Shown here one piece after another: positions 35,261-43,360 of a stretch of 64,000 nt of DNA. The stretch spans positions 62,001-126,000 of the forward strand of contig JAAEZZ010000008.1 in assembly GCA_018222605.1 (NCBI GenBank), written 5' to 3'. Position numbers and translations under genes: made by a program. Each line of letters opens with the position of its first letter. Position 1 is the stretch's first letter. The notes beneath the pieces are model-generated. The model saw nothing but the letters and a program-made list of their open reading frames with translations. It was not told where the DNA came from and did not search any database. Source of the DNA: Alphaproteobacteria bacterium (GTDB lineage Bacteria; Pseudomonadota; Alphaproteobacteria; Caulobacterales; Hyphomonadaceae).

Positions 35261-36109
35261 ATGAAGACCGTACTTGTAACCGGGGCCTCTACCGGAATTG
35301 GCGCCGCCGCCGCGCGACATTTGGCTAAACAGGGCTGGTGCGTTTATGCTGGCGTGCGCAAGCAAAGCGACGCCGATGCATTGCATGCCAATACGCCGGG
35401 AGACCTGCACCCGATTATTCTGGACGTGACAAAGCCAGACCAGATTGAAGCAGCTGTTACGACGATTTCAGAAGGCCTGAAAGGTGCAAGGCTTGATGGC
35501 TTGGTCAATAATGCCGGCATCGCGAACATGGGCCCGCTGGCCCTGCAGCCCATGGACACATTCGAAGCGCATTTTCAGGTGAATGTGATCGGCCTGATGC
35601 GTGTGTCCCAGGCTTTCATCCCCTTGCTGGGATCGGACGAAACCCGCACCGGAGACCCAGGCCGCATTGTCAACATTACCAGCGTAGGCGGACGGCTCTC
35701 TGCGCCATTCCTCGGCGCCTATGCGGCCACCAAGCACGCGGTGGAGGCGCTGACGGATGCCCTTCGCCGGGAACTGGTCATCTATGGCATTGATGCGATT
35801 GCGATTGGTCCAGGCTCTGTGAAAACACCGATCTGGGACAAAGCGGAAGAGGCCAATAGTGACGGCCCCTATGCATCCAGCGATTGGGCAGACTCTCTGG
35901 AGACCTTCGAGCAGGTGATGTTGAAGGGTGGCCGCACAGGCCTTCCGCCGGAAAAGATCGCCGAAGTGATCGAGACGGCGCTTGATGATCCGACGCCCAA
36001 GGCGCGATATGCTCCGGTCCCGGACAAGCTGACCAATTGGTACGTCCCGACCCACCTGCCCAAACGGATGCTGGACAAGGTGTTCTGGAAGCGCTTCGGC
36101 CTGAAATAG
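35261..36109 (+). CDS. Short-chain dehydrogenase/reductase
   Basis: A 282-residue classical SDR. The cofactor loop TGASTGIGAAAA is at about residues 7-18, NNAG at about 86, the catalytic Ser in ITSVGG and YAATK near residue 155. The C-terminal extension (about 230-282) is longer than in minimal SDRs and resembles human 17-beta-HSD/retinol-type enzymes. Substrate and direction are unknown. It is followed by a second, distinct SDR. Confidence 0.9.
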   Translation: MKTVLVTGASTGIGAAAARHLAKQGWCVYAGVRKQSDADALHANTPGDLHPIILDVTKPDQIEAAVTTISEGLKGARLDGLVNNAGIANMGPLALQPMDTFEAHFQVNVIGLMRVSQAFIPLLGSDETRTGDPGRIVNITSVGGRLSAPFLGAYAATKHAVEALTDALRRELVIYGIDAIAIGPGSVKTPIWDKAEEANSDGPYASSDWADSLETFEQVMLKGGRTGLPPEKIAEVIETALDDPTPKARYAPVPDKLTNWYVPTHLPKRMLDKVFWKRFGLK

Positions 36110-36209
36110 GCACCTGAACGCGGGCGTTTGCGTTATCTTTGTTTCCGCTACTTGACGAACCACGCGGAAAGCAGATGCATTCTTTCCGAAACGAGGGAGG
36201 AATACATCC

Positions 36210-37085
36210 ATGGCAGATCTGTCAGGCAAGGTTGCAATCATCACCGGCGCGGCAAGTGGCATTGGTCTGGCGGGGGTCGAGACATTTGTTGCGGCAGGCG
36301 CAAGGGTCGTCGCGGGTGATATTCAAGATGAGAAGGGACATGCCCTGCAGCAACGCTTCGGGGATGACAAAGTCCTGTTTGTGCATTGCGATGTGACGCA
36401 GATGGACCAGCTGGAAGCGCTGATGGGCAAGGCCGCCGGACATTTCGGGCAGTTGGACATTCTATGGAACAATGCCGGCCATGGCGGCACGCCGGATGGT
36501 GTGGAAGAGCTGGATCTGGATGCCTATGACCAGACGATGGCGCTGCTTCTGAAACAGGTATTTGCCGCCACGAAATTCGTTATCCCTCACATGAAGGAGA
36601 AGGGCGGCTCCATCATCAACACGTCATCCATCAGTGCCATTGCGGCGGGCTATGCGCCATTGACCTATTCTGTCGCAAAAAAGGGCGTGGCGCATTTTTC
36701 AAAGATGGCGGCAGCGGAACTGGCCAAATACAAGATCCGCGTAAATGCGGTGCTGCCGGGCTTTATCGCGACCTCTATCTTTGGCGCTTCGCTCGGCTTG
36801 CCGCGGGAGCAGGCAGACCAGATGGCCGCGATGCTGGTTGAGGCAGGGGCCTCGATGCAGCCGATCGGCCGCACAGGCAAAAGTGAGGATATCGCAGAGA
36901 TGGCGGCATTTCTTGCTTCGGACGCAGCGAGTTTCATCACAGGCTGCGAGTTCGTCGTTGATGGCGGCATGACTGTGGGGCCGCGCCACTCCTGGGACGA
37001 AACGGCAGGCGGACCGCTTCTGGATGCGCTGGGCATTACGCCGGAGCAGGCTGAACAGATGCGCGCCCAGATGCAGGCAGGCTAG
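36210..37085 (+). CDS. Short-chain dehydrogenase/reductase
   Basis: A 291-residue classical SDR with TGAASGIGLAG (about residues 12-22), NNAGHGG, the catalytic serine in NTSSISAI and YSVAKKG near residue 155. The D-x-x-D pattern after beta-2 (GDIQDEKG) suggests NAD(H) preference. A C-terminal tail of some 40 residues follows the usual GG-x-x-VGP end. It differs from the preceding SDR in sequence, so it is not a tandem duplicate. A GAGGGAGG site precedes the ATG. Confidence 0.9.
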   Translation: MADLSGKVAIITGAASGIGLAGVETFVAAGARVVAGDIQDEKGHALQQRFGDDKVLFVHCDVTQMDQLEALMGKAAGHFGQLDILWNNAGHGGTPDGVEELDLDAYDQTMALLLKQVFAATKFVIPHMKEKGGSIINTSSISAIAAGYAPLTYSVAKKGVAHFSKMAAAELAKYKIRVNAVLPGFIATSIFGASLGLPREQADQMAAMLVEAGASMQPIGRTGKSEDIAEMAAFLASDAASFITGCEFVVDGGMTVGPRHSWDETAGGPLLDALGITPEQAEQMRAQMQAG

Positions 37086-37097
37086 GCTGCTGCGTGT

Positions 37098-37382
37098 CTA
37101 ATCCTGAGAGAGCGCCTCAAGGCCGGGAATTAATTCCACCTTCTTGAGGAGCGCTTTCAGGCTTTTGGCGTGAATGACAGGCCTGCCCAGTTCGTCGGCT
37201 ATGCTATAGCCTGTCTCTGTTTTGCTGAGGGGAAAACGGCGCCAGTGTGCTCGTGTCCGGAAAATCCAGACCTGTTCCGGCTCTCGTCCGGAGGCTGCCC
37301 ATCCCGTCCACATATGATCTGCCGGCAGCTCCCGCCAGAGACGGTCGATTTCGTCAATTTCGGAAGGCGTAAAATTGCCCAT
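37098..37382 (-). CDS. Hypothetical protein
   Basis: A 94-residue soluble protein that I cannot assign. It is rich in Trp and charged residues (WRELPADHMWTGWAASG, VWIFRTRAHWRRFPLSK). Its start codon overlaps the start region of the divergent transporter gene by eight bases. An AGGA lies about ten bases upstream of the ATG. The even codon pattern makes it a likely real gene. Confidence 0.65.
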   Translation of the reverse strand: MGNFTPSEIDEIDRLWRELPADHMWTGWAASGREPEQVWIFRTRAHWRRFPLSKTETGYSIADELGRPVIHAKSLKALLKKVELIPGLEALSQD

Positions 37383-38328
37383 TCATACAAATCCTGATCA
37401 TGCGGAAAGTACAGACCTACTGACACCAGAGGCCCCGCGCAACATTGAAGGCGCGATGTGGATGATCGCTTCCGGGGCTGTTTTTACGGTATTTCTTACG
37501 CTGTCAAAGGTCCAGTCGGCCACGTTCGATCCGGGTTTCCTGGCATTCTGGCGTTCCGCTGTGGCGATGATCGTGACACTGCCGATCATTTTCCAGCAGG
37601 GTGTCAGCATTCTGAAGATACATCAGCCCGGTATGATTTTCCTGAGAAGTGCGTTTGGTACGCTGGGCTTCATTCTGGGGTTCTATGCGGTCTCTGATGC
37701 TGTGGGCCTGCCGCTATCGGAATTCAATTCCATCAGCTTTTCCCGCGCCATGTTCATTACCGTGCTCGCAGCCTTTGTCCTCCGGGAGAAGGTGGGCGTT
37801 CATCGCTGGGGCGCGACGTTTGTGGGTTTTCTGGGTGTCATGATCATGCTGCAGCCCCAGATGGGGATTAGCCTGGGCATGGTGCTGGCGTTGGCAGCAG
37901 CGTTCTGCATGGCCGGGGCCATCACGCTGGTTAAGTCACTGACGCGCTTGCACAGGCCGATGACACTGCTGATCTGGGCCAATTTCCTGTCATCCGTGCT
38001 GCTCTTGCCGCTGGCTGTCTGGAAGTGGCCCGAGGCCGCGCCATCCCTAAAGGATTGGGGGCTGATTGTGTTGATGGGGCTATGCGGTGTGATGGGGCAG
38101 TATTTCTACATTCGGGCCATGAGTATCGGGGATGTCTCTTTCCTGTCGCCCATGGACTATCTGCGCCTGCCCATGGCGGCGCTGGTTGATTGGAGCCTGT
38201 TCCATATTCTGCCGGGCTTTTGGACCTGGGTGGGCACGGCCATCATTATTGCTGCAACGCTCTACATCACCTTGCGCGAGCAGCGCCTCAAAAAGCAACG
38301 CATGGCCGCGCTGGATCAGCCTGGTTGA
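37375..38328 (+). CDS. DMT family (EamA) transporter
   Basis: A 317-residue inner-membrane protein with ten predicted helices arranged as two EamA repeats (about 30-165 and 175-305), of the drug/metabolite exporter type. The second repeat ends SPMDYLRLPMAALVDW. The substrate is unknown. The start is a TTG seven bases after GGAAGG and overlaps the divergent gene start; an ATG at 37456 would remove the hydrophilic N-terminus. Its end overlaps dsbB by 13 bases in convergent orientation. Confidence 0.88.
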   Translation: MPIHTNPDHAESTDLLTPEAPRNIEGAMWMIASGAVFTVFLTLSKVQSATFDPGFLAFWRSAVAMIVTLPIIFQQGVSILKIHQPGMIFLRSAFGTLGFILGFYAVSDAVGLPLSEFNSISFSRAMFITVLAAFVLREKVGVHRWGATFVGFLGVMIMLQPQMGISLGMVLALAAAFCMAGAITLVKSLTRLHRPMTLLIWANFLSSVLLLPLAVWKWPEAAPSLKDWGLIVLMGLCGVMGQYFYIRAMSIGDVSFLSPMDYLRLPMAALVDWSLFHILPGFWTWVGTAIIIAATLYITLREQRLKKQRMAALDQPG

Positions 38329-38843
38329 TCGGAAGCCGCCCCGCGAAACGTCGCACCTGCAGCTACGAAGCTGCTGATCGCCATGAAGGCAGAGATCACG
38401 CCATTCCAGCCCGCCATGGACAGGCCCATGATATAAAAGGGCGCGTCCGTGCAGGAGGGCACATGCATGGGCTCATTGAAGTCCCGGAACGCCATCGGGT
38501 CGATGGGGCCTTCGCCGGAACAGCCTGTCGGGGGCGGAAAGACCCCCCATTCCACCCCGGAATGATAAAAGGCCACAACGACGCCTACGCCGAAGACCAG
38601 GCCGATCATCACATTCAGAGCGACCAGAAAACGGCGCTTGGGAACAATCTTCCAGAGGGCAAGCCCGGTCAGCGTCATGGCGATAAGCGCCCAATAGACA
38701 TCCCGTTGCCGCAGACACAGTGGGCAGGGGGCAAGGCCGCCAAAGGCTTCAAAGGCGTGGGCCGTCGCCAGCATGAAGACAGACAGGCCGACCGCGATGC
38801 AGGGCCACTTCCAGTCTTTCAGAAGGGATATGAAAAATGCCAT
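38316..38843 (-). CDS. dsbB: Disulfide bond formation protein B
   Basis: A 175-residue four-helix inner-membrane quinone reductase that reoxidises DsbA. The first redox pair is CPLC in APCPLCLRQR (about residues 41-44). The second periplasmic loop has cysteines in TGCSGEG and VPSCTDAP. The start was set at MAFFISLLKDW; a 17-residue extension in frame is unusual for the family. No dsbA is nearby. It is 67 bases downstream of the co-directional exoD gene. Confidence 0.9.
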   Translation of the reverse strand: MAFFISLLKDWKWPCIAVGLSVFMLATAHAFEAFGGLAPCPLCLRQRDVYWALIAMTLTGLALWKIVPKRRFLVALNVMIGLVFGVGVVVAFYHSGVEWGVFPPPTGCSGEGPIDPMAFRDFNEPMHVPSCTDAPFYIMGLSMAGWNGVISAFMAISSFVAAGATFRGAASDQPG

Positions 38844-38909
38844 GTCGCAGCTAAAGCCGGGACATTGCCGCTTCACAATGCGGCGCGTGGTCACTTTGCC
38901 GTTATCGGC

Positions 38910-39515
38910 TCAGCCAAGCAGGGTTACCGCGCCCAGCATGACGGCACCAATCAGGCCGCTTACCCAGGCCGTACCGATCAGCAATCCTGCAATCACCATA
39001 AGGCCATCTTTCTGCATCAGGCCGAAGGAGGCGATGGCAACAGCGAAGCCAGGTACGGTATTGGTCATTGGGAGCGGCACCAGGATCGAGGCGCAGAAAA
39101 AGCACAGAAAGGCGCCAATCACCCGCTCGGATCGCTTTCCGGTGATCAGGGTCAGGCGCGGGCGGACAATGGCTTCAATCCAGCCAAGCCATTTGCGGCC
39201 GCCCTTCGACATTTGGGTCAGCCCTTTCCGGTCAATCTTCCGGGCGGCCATTTTGTCCGGCATCCAGGGCTGCTCACGCCCCATCACCATCTGCGCTGCC
39301 AACGCCATCATTGGCAGGGAGACGACTTGGGGGACCCCATAAAGAAACGGAATGCAGCAGGGCAGAGCGAGCAGGAACAGGCCTGCGCCAAACGCGCTTT
39401 CATCCAGTTGATCAAAGATCTCGCGGAGGGAATAGCCTTCCTCCGGCGCGCGCGCCGCCATGGCTTCCAGAGTCTGGAGAAGGGTTTTTTCTTTGGCGGG
39501 AGAGGCTGTTTGCAT
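38910..39515 (-). CDS. Exopolysaccharide synthesis protein ExoD family
   Basis: A 201-residue membrane protein of the ExoD family: GYSLREIFDQLDESAFGAGLFLLALPCCIPF at the N-terminus, then GVPQVVSLPMMALAAQMVMGREQPWMPDKM, and paired hydrophobic segments near residues 135-195. ExoD mutants of Sinorhizobium make less exopolysaccharide and are alkali sensitive; the biochemical role is unknown. No exopolysaccharide cluster is adjacent. Confidence 0.9.
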   Translation of the reverse strand: MQTASPAKEKTLLQTLEAMAARAPEEGYSLREIFDQLDESAFGAGLFLLALPCCIPFLYGVPQVVSLPMMALAAQMVMGREQPWMPDKMAARKIDRKGLTQMSKGGRKWLGWIEAIVRPRLTLITGKRSERVIGAFLCFFCASILVPLPMTNTVPGFAVAIASFGLMQKDGLMVIAGLLIGTAWVSGLIGAVMLGAVTLLG

Positions 39516-39556
39516 GGAAGATGTGTTAGCCAGCTTTTTCTACGGCGTCGAGAAGA

Positions 39557-39579
39557 TTGACATGTGCCCTGCCTATGCG
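39557..39579 (+). promoter_or_regulatory. Possible tRNA-Leu promoter
   Basis: A perfect -35 hexamer TTGACA (39557-39562) lies 43 bases before the tRNA 5' end. A loose alphaproteobacterial -10 (GCCTATGC) follows. The spacing would put the start of transcription a few bases before the mature tRNA. Confidence 0.35.
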
Positions 39580-39604
39580 GCAGGAGAAGCGCTCCCGATG
39601 TTGG

Positions 39605-39689
39605 GCCTCTGTGGCGGAATTGGTAGACGCGACGGATTCAAAATCCGTTTTCTTCGGAAGTGCCGGTTCGAGTCCGGCCAGAGGTACCA
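39605..39689 (+). tRNA. tRNA-Leu (anticodon CAA)
   Basis: The 85-base gene folds as a class II tRNA. The acceptor arm pairs GCCTCTG with CAGAGGT, closing on a G-U pair. The D-arm sequence is GGCGGAATTGGTAGACGC. The anticodon loop TTCAAAA gives CAA, reading UUG codons. A variable arm CTTCGG and the T-loop GGTTCGAGTCC follow. The 3' CCA is encoded (39687-39689). Confidence 0.96.
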
Positions 39690-39788
39690 TATGTTTTCAG
39701 GAACTTGGTGAAGCTCAGAATTCCTGCATGCTTTCTGCGAGCTCAGAATACCTCTGCTGACGTCGCCATACTGGCCGGCCACACAAGC

Positions 39789-40505
39789 CTAATATTCGTA
39801 CTTTTCGATATGCGTCAGTTCCAGCGTGTAGGCCGCATCTGCCAGATCGCTTTCCTGGGTTTGCGTATGAAGTATGCCTTCTACCCAGACGGCCTGCGCC
39901 AGATCCTTCAGTTGGATTGGGTCTGTCGTTGAGACGAACACCGTCTGGTTTGGCGGCGGAGGGGGAGAGTGAATGCAGGCCCCAAAATATGGCACCAGCA
40001 GGAATTGCGTGATTTGTGCCTTGGAGCCGTACTCGAACGGAACCGTATAGCCCGGAATGCGGACTTTCTTGCCGTCCAGTTCCTTGACCGTGTTGAAGGT
40101 GCCGATCTGAACCATCGTGTCGGCCGCAGAGCCTTCCGCGATGCCGCCACCGCCATACAGCATGGCCATCTGGCTTTGATACATCTTGGCCAGGCGTTCT
40201 TCCTCGCCTTCCGGCATCAGGTCTTCCCAGCCGATCTCGGTTACGCCGCGCGCCTTGATTTCTTCCTGCTTGCGGGCCTGCTCAGCGGCCTTGGCCGCGA
40301 TGGAGGCGTCCTTGGCGGCCTGACGCTCTGCGTCGCTTTCGCCAATCTTGTCGCCCACTTGCGGGCCGTCAGACTTGCCGGTCTTGGCTTGCGAGGATTC
40401 CGGAGCGGGCGTTTCTGCGCTGGCTTCCGGGGCGGTCGATTGTCCGCAAGCCGCGATCAGGGCGGCGATAGCTGCTGCGGAGAGAAGGGAAGGGATCTGT
40501 TTCAT
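39789..40505 (-). CDS. DUF3299 lipoprotein of the zinc-uptake operon
   Basis: A 238-residue lipoprotein (IAAC, Cys20). A charged, coiled-coil-like segment (about 60-105) precedes the DUF3299 domain, with KVRIPGYTVPFEYG and FLLVPYFGACIHSPPPPPNQ near residues 150-195. DUF3299 proteins accompany ABC exporters or importers of the MacB type with DUF2796/ZrgA, as in the Vibrio zrg zinc-uptake cluster. Exact function is unknown. It is 51 bases downstream of the permease and is the last gene of the operon. Confidence 0.87.
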   Translation of the reverse strand: MKQIPSLLSAAAIAALIAACGQSTAPEASAETPAPESSQAKTGKSDGPQVGDKIGESDAERQAAKDASIAAKAAEQARKQEEIKARGVTEIGWEDLMPEGEEERLAKMYQSQMAMLYGGGGIAEGSAADTMVQIGTFNTVKELDGKKVRIPGYTVPFEYGSKAQITQFLLVPYFGACIHSPPPPPNQTVFVSTTDPIQLKDLAQAVWVEGILHTQTQESDLADAAYTLELTHIEKYEY

Positions 40506-40556
40506 GATGGCCAGTCTAAAGTCTGCGGGCGTATCGTGCCAGAGGGATTAAGCGGT

Positions 40557-41825
40557 TTACAATCTGACGGACAAGCCATCGGCGAGTGAGCGGCGGAAGG
40601 CCATCCAGGCAGGGATTGCCCCGGCCAGCAAGGCGGCCAGTGTGACGGCCAGCAAAGTGTATATGTCTGTCACACTCAGTCCTGTTCCTGTCAGAGAGAT
40701 GCCGTATTTGGCCGTGATGATCGGTCCGGCAATCGCCAGGATCACATGGATCAGGGCGATACCCAACAGCGCGCCAAGAAAGCCGACCAGGCCTGCTTCC
40801 AGCACCAGCAAGGCAAAGATATGACCCGGCCGGGCGCCGACTGCGCGCAGGATGGACATTTCCCGTCGCCGCTCATTCAGGCTGCTCAGAATGGAGGTGA
40901 GGATGGAGACAATGCCGACGGCAATGACGAAGATGGAAACGGCCAGCAAGGCGCGTTCTGCCACATCGGTCACGCTCCAGAGTTCCGCCAGTGCCTGAGA
41001 GGGCATGATGGCCATCAAGGGTTCGCCAGGATTTGTATTGATTGCACGCCGCGTGGTCAGGATCGTTCCTTTTTGCTTCAGGCCGATAAAAATGGCCGTA
41101 ACGCTCTTGGGCGTCAGATCGAAACTCCGGATCATCTCTTCCGTGATTGTATCAGCCAGCGGATTTTTCGCGCCGGTTTCCCAGCCGACATGGATCGCTG
41201 TGATCGCTTCCAGTGAGACATGTACCGTGCGGTCCACCGGGGTGCCTGTGGGCGCCAGAATACCGACGACGCGAAACGGGCGGTTGTCGTGACCAGAGCC
41301 CAAACTGGCTTTGCCCAGCCCGTGTGACAGCACCATCGGAGAGCTGATATCATAGCCAAGCTCCTTGGCCACATCGGCGCCGATCACGGCATCGAATAAG
41401 TCTTCAAAGCGTCTGCCCTTCGCAATGACCAGGTCCTTGTTGCGGCCATATTTATAATGGTCGAAATAGTCCGTAGTCGTTCCCATCACACGGAAGCCGC
41501 GATGGCTGTCCCCCAAGGAGATTGGAACAGCCCAGGCAACATCATCACGATGGGCGATCTTCTGATAGGTGGGCCAGGAGATTTCCGCCGTGGCATTTCC
41601 CATGCGGAAGACCGAATAAAGCAGAAGATTCACGCTGCCGGTAGGCGCCCCTACGATCAGCTCTGTGCCGGAAATAGTATTGTCAAAGCCTTCGCGCGCA
41701 CCAGTGCGGGCTTTGTCGACACCAAGAAAAAGCGCAACAGACAACGCCACCGCAAGAAGGGTCAGGATGACAGACCCCTTGCGGTTCATCAGGCTCTTCC
41801 AGGCGAGGGAAAGTATGGTTTTCAT
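40557..41825 (-). CDS. ABC transporter permease (FtsX/MacB type) of the zinc locus
   Basis: A 422-residue permease with one N-terminal helix (about 17-37), a large MacB-like periplasmic domain, and three C-terminal helices typical of FtsX folds (for example SVFVIAVGIV and LLALLVLEAGLVGFLGALLG regions, 290-400). It pairs with the ATPase gene, whose stop overlaps this start by four bases. In Vibrio the corresponding component belongs to the ZrgA-E zinc-uptake system; import of zinc here is inferred from context. Confidence 0.88.
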   Translation of the reverse strand: MKTILSLAWKSLMNRKGSVILTLLAVALSVALFLGVDKARTGAREGFDNTISGTELIVGAPTGSVNLLLYSVFRMGNATAEISWPTYQKIAHRDDVAWAVPISLGDSHRGFRVMGTTTDYFDHYKYGRNKDLVIAKGRRFEDLFDAVIGADVAKELGYDISSPMVLSHGLGKASLGSGHDNRPFRVVGILAPTGTPVDRTVHVSLEAITAIHVGWETGAKNPLADTITEEMIRSFDLTPKSVTAIFIGLKQKGTILTTRRAINTNPGEPLMAIMPSQALAELWSVTDVAERALLAVSIFVIAVGIVSILTSILSSLNERRREMSILRAVGARPGHIFALLVLEAGLVGFLGALLGIALIHVILAIAGPIITAKYGISLTGTGLSVTDIYTLLAVTLAALLAGAIPAWMAFRRSLADGLSVRL

Positions 41826-42517
41826 GCCTCAGCCCTCGCCGTGTTGATCTCTCTCAGATCCACGGCGCGGTCGAACAGGCGCGCCAGGCTGGCATCATGA
41901 CTGACAAACAGAAGCGCTGCGCCGGTGCGGGCGGCTTCCTCGCTCAGCAATTCGATGAATCGGTCGCGCGCATCTGCGTCCAGCGCAGAGGTTGGCTCGT
42001 CCGCAATCACGATCTCAGGCCCGCCGATCAGGGCGCGTGCGGCGGCTACCCTTTGCTGCTGCCCGACGGAGAGGTCCGAGACGCGGCGATCCAGCAGGGC
42101 TGCATCTGTCAGGCCGAGCCGGGCAAGCAGGCGCCGGGCTTCCTCGTCAGTATCCCCCGAAATGGCCTTACGCCGTGTCGGAGAGAATTTCAGCGGCAGC
42201 GTGACATTTCCGACAACAGACAGATAGGGCACCAGATTGAACATCTGGAAGATGACGCCCAGATGGTCCGCCCGAATGCGGTCTCGCCTCGCAGAAGGCA
42301 GTTTTGCCAGATCCATACCCAGAACATTCACGTGTCCTGCGCCCGGCTCCAGCACGCCGGCAATAAGGCCTAGCAGGGTGGATTTTCCAGACCCGGAGGG
42401 TCCGCGCAGGAACAGGCGCTCTCCTGCGTTCAGGTCAAATCGCTCAATATTCAGCACCTCTCCGCCTGAGGGCCAGGAAAAGCGCAGCTCTTCAATGGAG
42501 ATGACGGGATCAGTCAC
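41822..42517 (-). CDS. ABC transporter ATP-binding protein of the zinc locus
   Basis: A 231-residue ATPase of the LolD/MacB group. Walker A is GPSGSGKST at about residues 39-47. The Q-loop precedes MFNLVPYLSV, the signature reads LSVGQQQRVAAARAL in place of the usual LSGGQ, and Walker B is IVIADEPTSALD near residue 165. It energises the FtsX-type permease encoded next. Its start overlaps the stop of the zrgA-like gene by four bases. Confidence 0.92.
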   Translation of the reverse strand: MTDPVISIEELRFSWPSGGEVLNIERFDLNAGERLFLRGPSGSGKSTLLGLIAGVLEPGAGHVNVLGMDLAKLPSARRDRIRADHLGVIFQMFNLVPYLSVVGNVTLPLKFSPTRRKAISGDTDEEARRLLARLGLTDAALLDRRVSDLSVGQQQRVAAARALIGGPEIVIADEPTSALDADARDRFIELLSEEAARTGAALLFVSHDASLARLFDRAVDLREINTARAEA

Positions 42518-43206
42518 TGGGAGAATGGCAGGAACGGGCTGGCAGGGGTAAGGGTCGCGGCGGTCTGTTTGCCGTCACCAAGAAAGACGGAGGAGACTTT
42601 TTCAAAGCCGGGATAAAGATCAAAGCCTGTAAACATCAGGCCGTCCAGACGGCTCGGGCGGCGGCAATCCCAGACAATCGACAGGGTGAGGACGGCATGG
42701 TCGCCACTGCGGCGGATGGCGGCTGAACGCTCGACCAGATCACATCGCGCATCGCCCATCAGCTCCGTCAGCCCTTCGGCATATTGCTCGAAATCGGCGT
42801 CTTTCTTTTTCGTTCCTTCGGAGAGACCGAAATTCGCCAGTGGCGCATCGACACTGATCGTAATGAAATTGTCTTCCTGTGTGACGGCCAGTTCAGCGGC
42901 GCCGTGAACATGGGCCTCACCGCGAAAATGCTCACCATGCTCTTCTTCTGCTTCCAAATGTTCCTCTTCGGCATCCGCTGCATAAGCGTCCTGCATGTCG
43001 GCGATATCTGAGGCATCGGTCTCCGCGCCTTCTGCAAGGGAGTCTGGTTCGCCGCGCGCTAGTGGCATTTCAGCCGTCATCGGCGCCATGTCTGCAGATG
43101 AAGCCTCTTCAGAGGTCTGTTTGGAAGAGGGGCCGCAAGCAGCCAGCAGGCCAATCAGCCCGCCCATGCAAAGCAGGCCGGCAAGGCGGCCAGATGTTCT
43201 GTTCAT
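42514..43206 (-). CDS. zrgA: ZrgA family (DUF2796) zinc-uptake lipoprotein
   Basis: A 230-residue lipoprotein (LAAC, Cys24). An acidic spacer leads to a His/Glu-rich zinc-binding stretch (EEEHLEAEEEHGEHFRGEAHVHG, shown here only by its residues: six or more His between about 80 and 105). The DUF2796 domain follows with HGAAELAVTQEDNFITISVDAPLANF-type strands. ZrgA in Vibrio is a Zur-controlled zinc-uptake protein. It is the first gene of the operon, and a candidate Zur box lies 67 bases upstream of its ATG. Confidence 0.9.
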   Translation of the reverse strand: MNRTSGRLAGLLCMGGLIGLLAACGPSSKQTSEEASSADMAPMTAEMPLARGEPDSLAEGAETDASDIADMQDAYAADAEEEHLEAEEEHGEHFRGEAHVHGAAELAVTQEDNFITISVDAPLANFGLSEGTKKKDADFEQYAEGLTELMGDARCDLVERSAAIRRSGDHAVLTLSIVWDCRRPSRLDGLMFTGFDLYPGFEKVSSVFLGDGKQTAATLTPASPFLPFSQ

Positions 43207-43272
43207 TCAAACGCTCCAGTCGTCGTGTCTGGCGAACTGCGTAAAGCAAAAAAATCTGCTCGCAAGCCCAGT

Positions 43273-43291
43273 AATGATACCATATAACATT
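43273..43291. promoter_or_regulatory. Candidate Zur box
   Basis: The 19-base near-palindrome AATGATACCATATAACATT matches the Zur consensus AATGTTATANTATAACATT at all but three defined positions. It sits almost exactly midway between the divergent starts of zrgA and the ZIP transporter gene, about 70 bases from each, where one dimer pair could repress both. Confidence 0.72.
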
Positions 43292-43309
43292 TTCCGCAAG
43301 GCCGCTGGA

Positions 43310-43326
43310 TGCGGTTAAGAACCGCA
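43310..43326. repeat. Inverted repeat in the ZIP gene leader
   Basis: Perfect 7-bp arms TGCGGTT and AACCGCA flank AAG. It lies 34 bases before the ZIP start and could be an operator half of its own or a small mRNA hairpin. Confidence 0.4.
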
Positions 43327-43360
43327 CGCTTCCGATTCTGCCTATTTGACTGACTCATAT

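Noticed and set aside
38190-39560. 456-codon plus-strand frame
   Set aside because: It runs antisense through dsbB and the ExoD gene, both well supported, and shows no domain.
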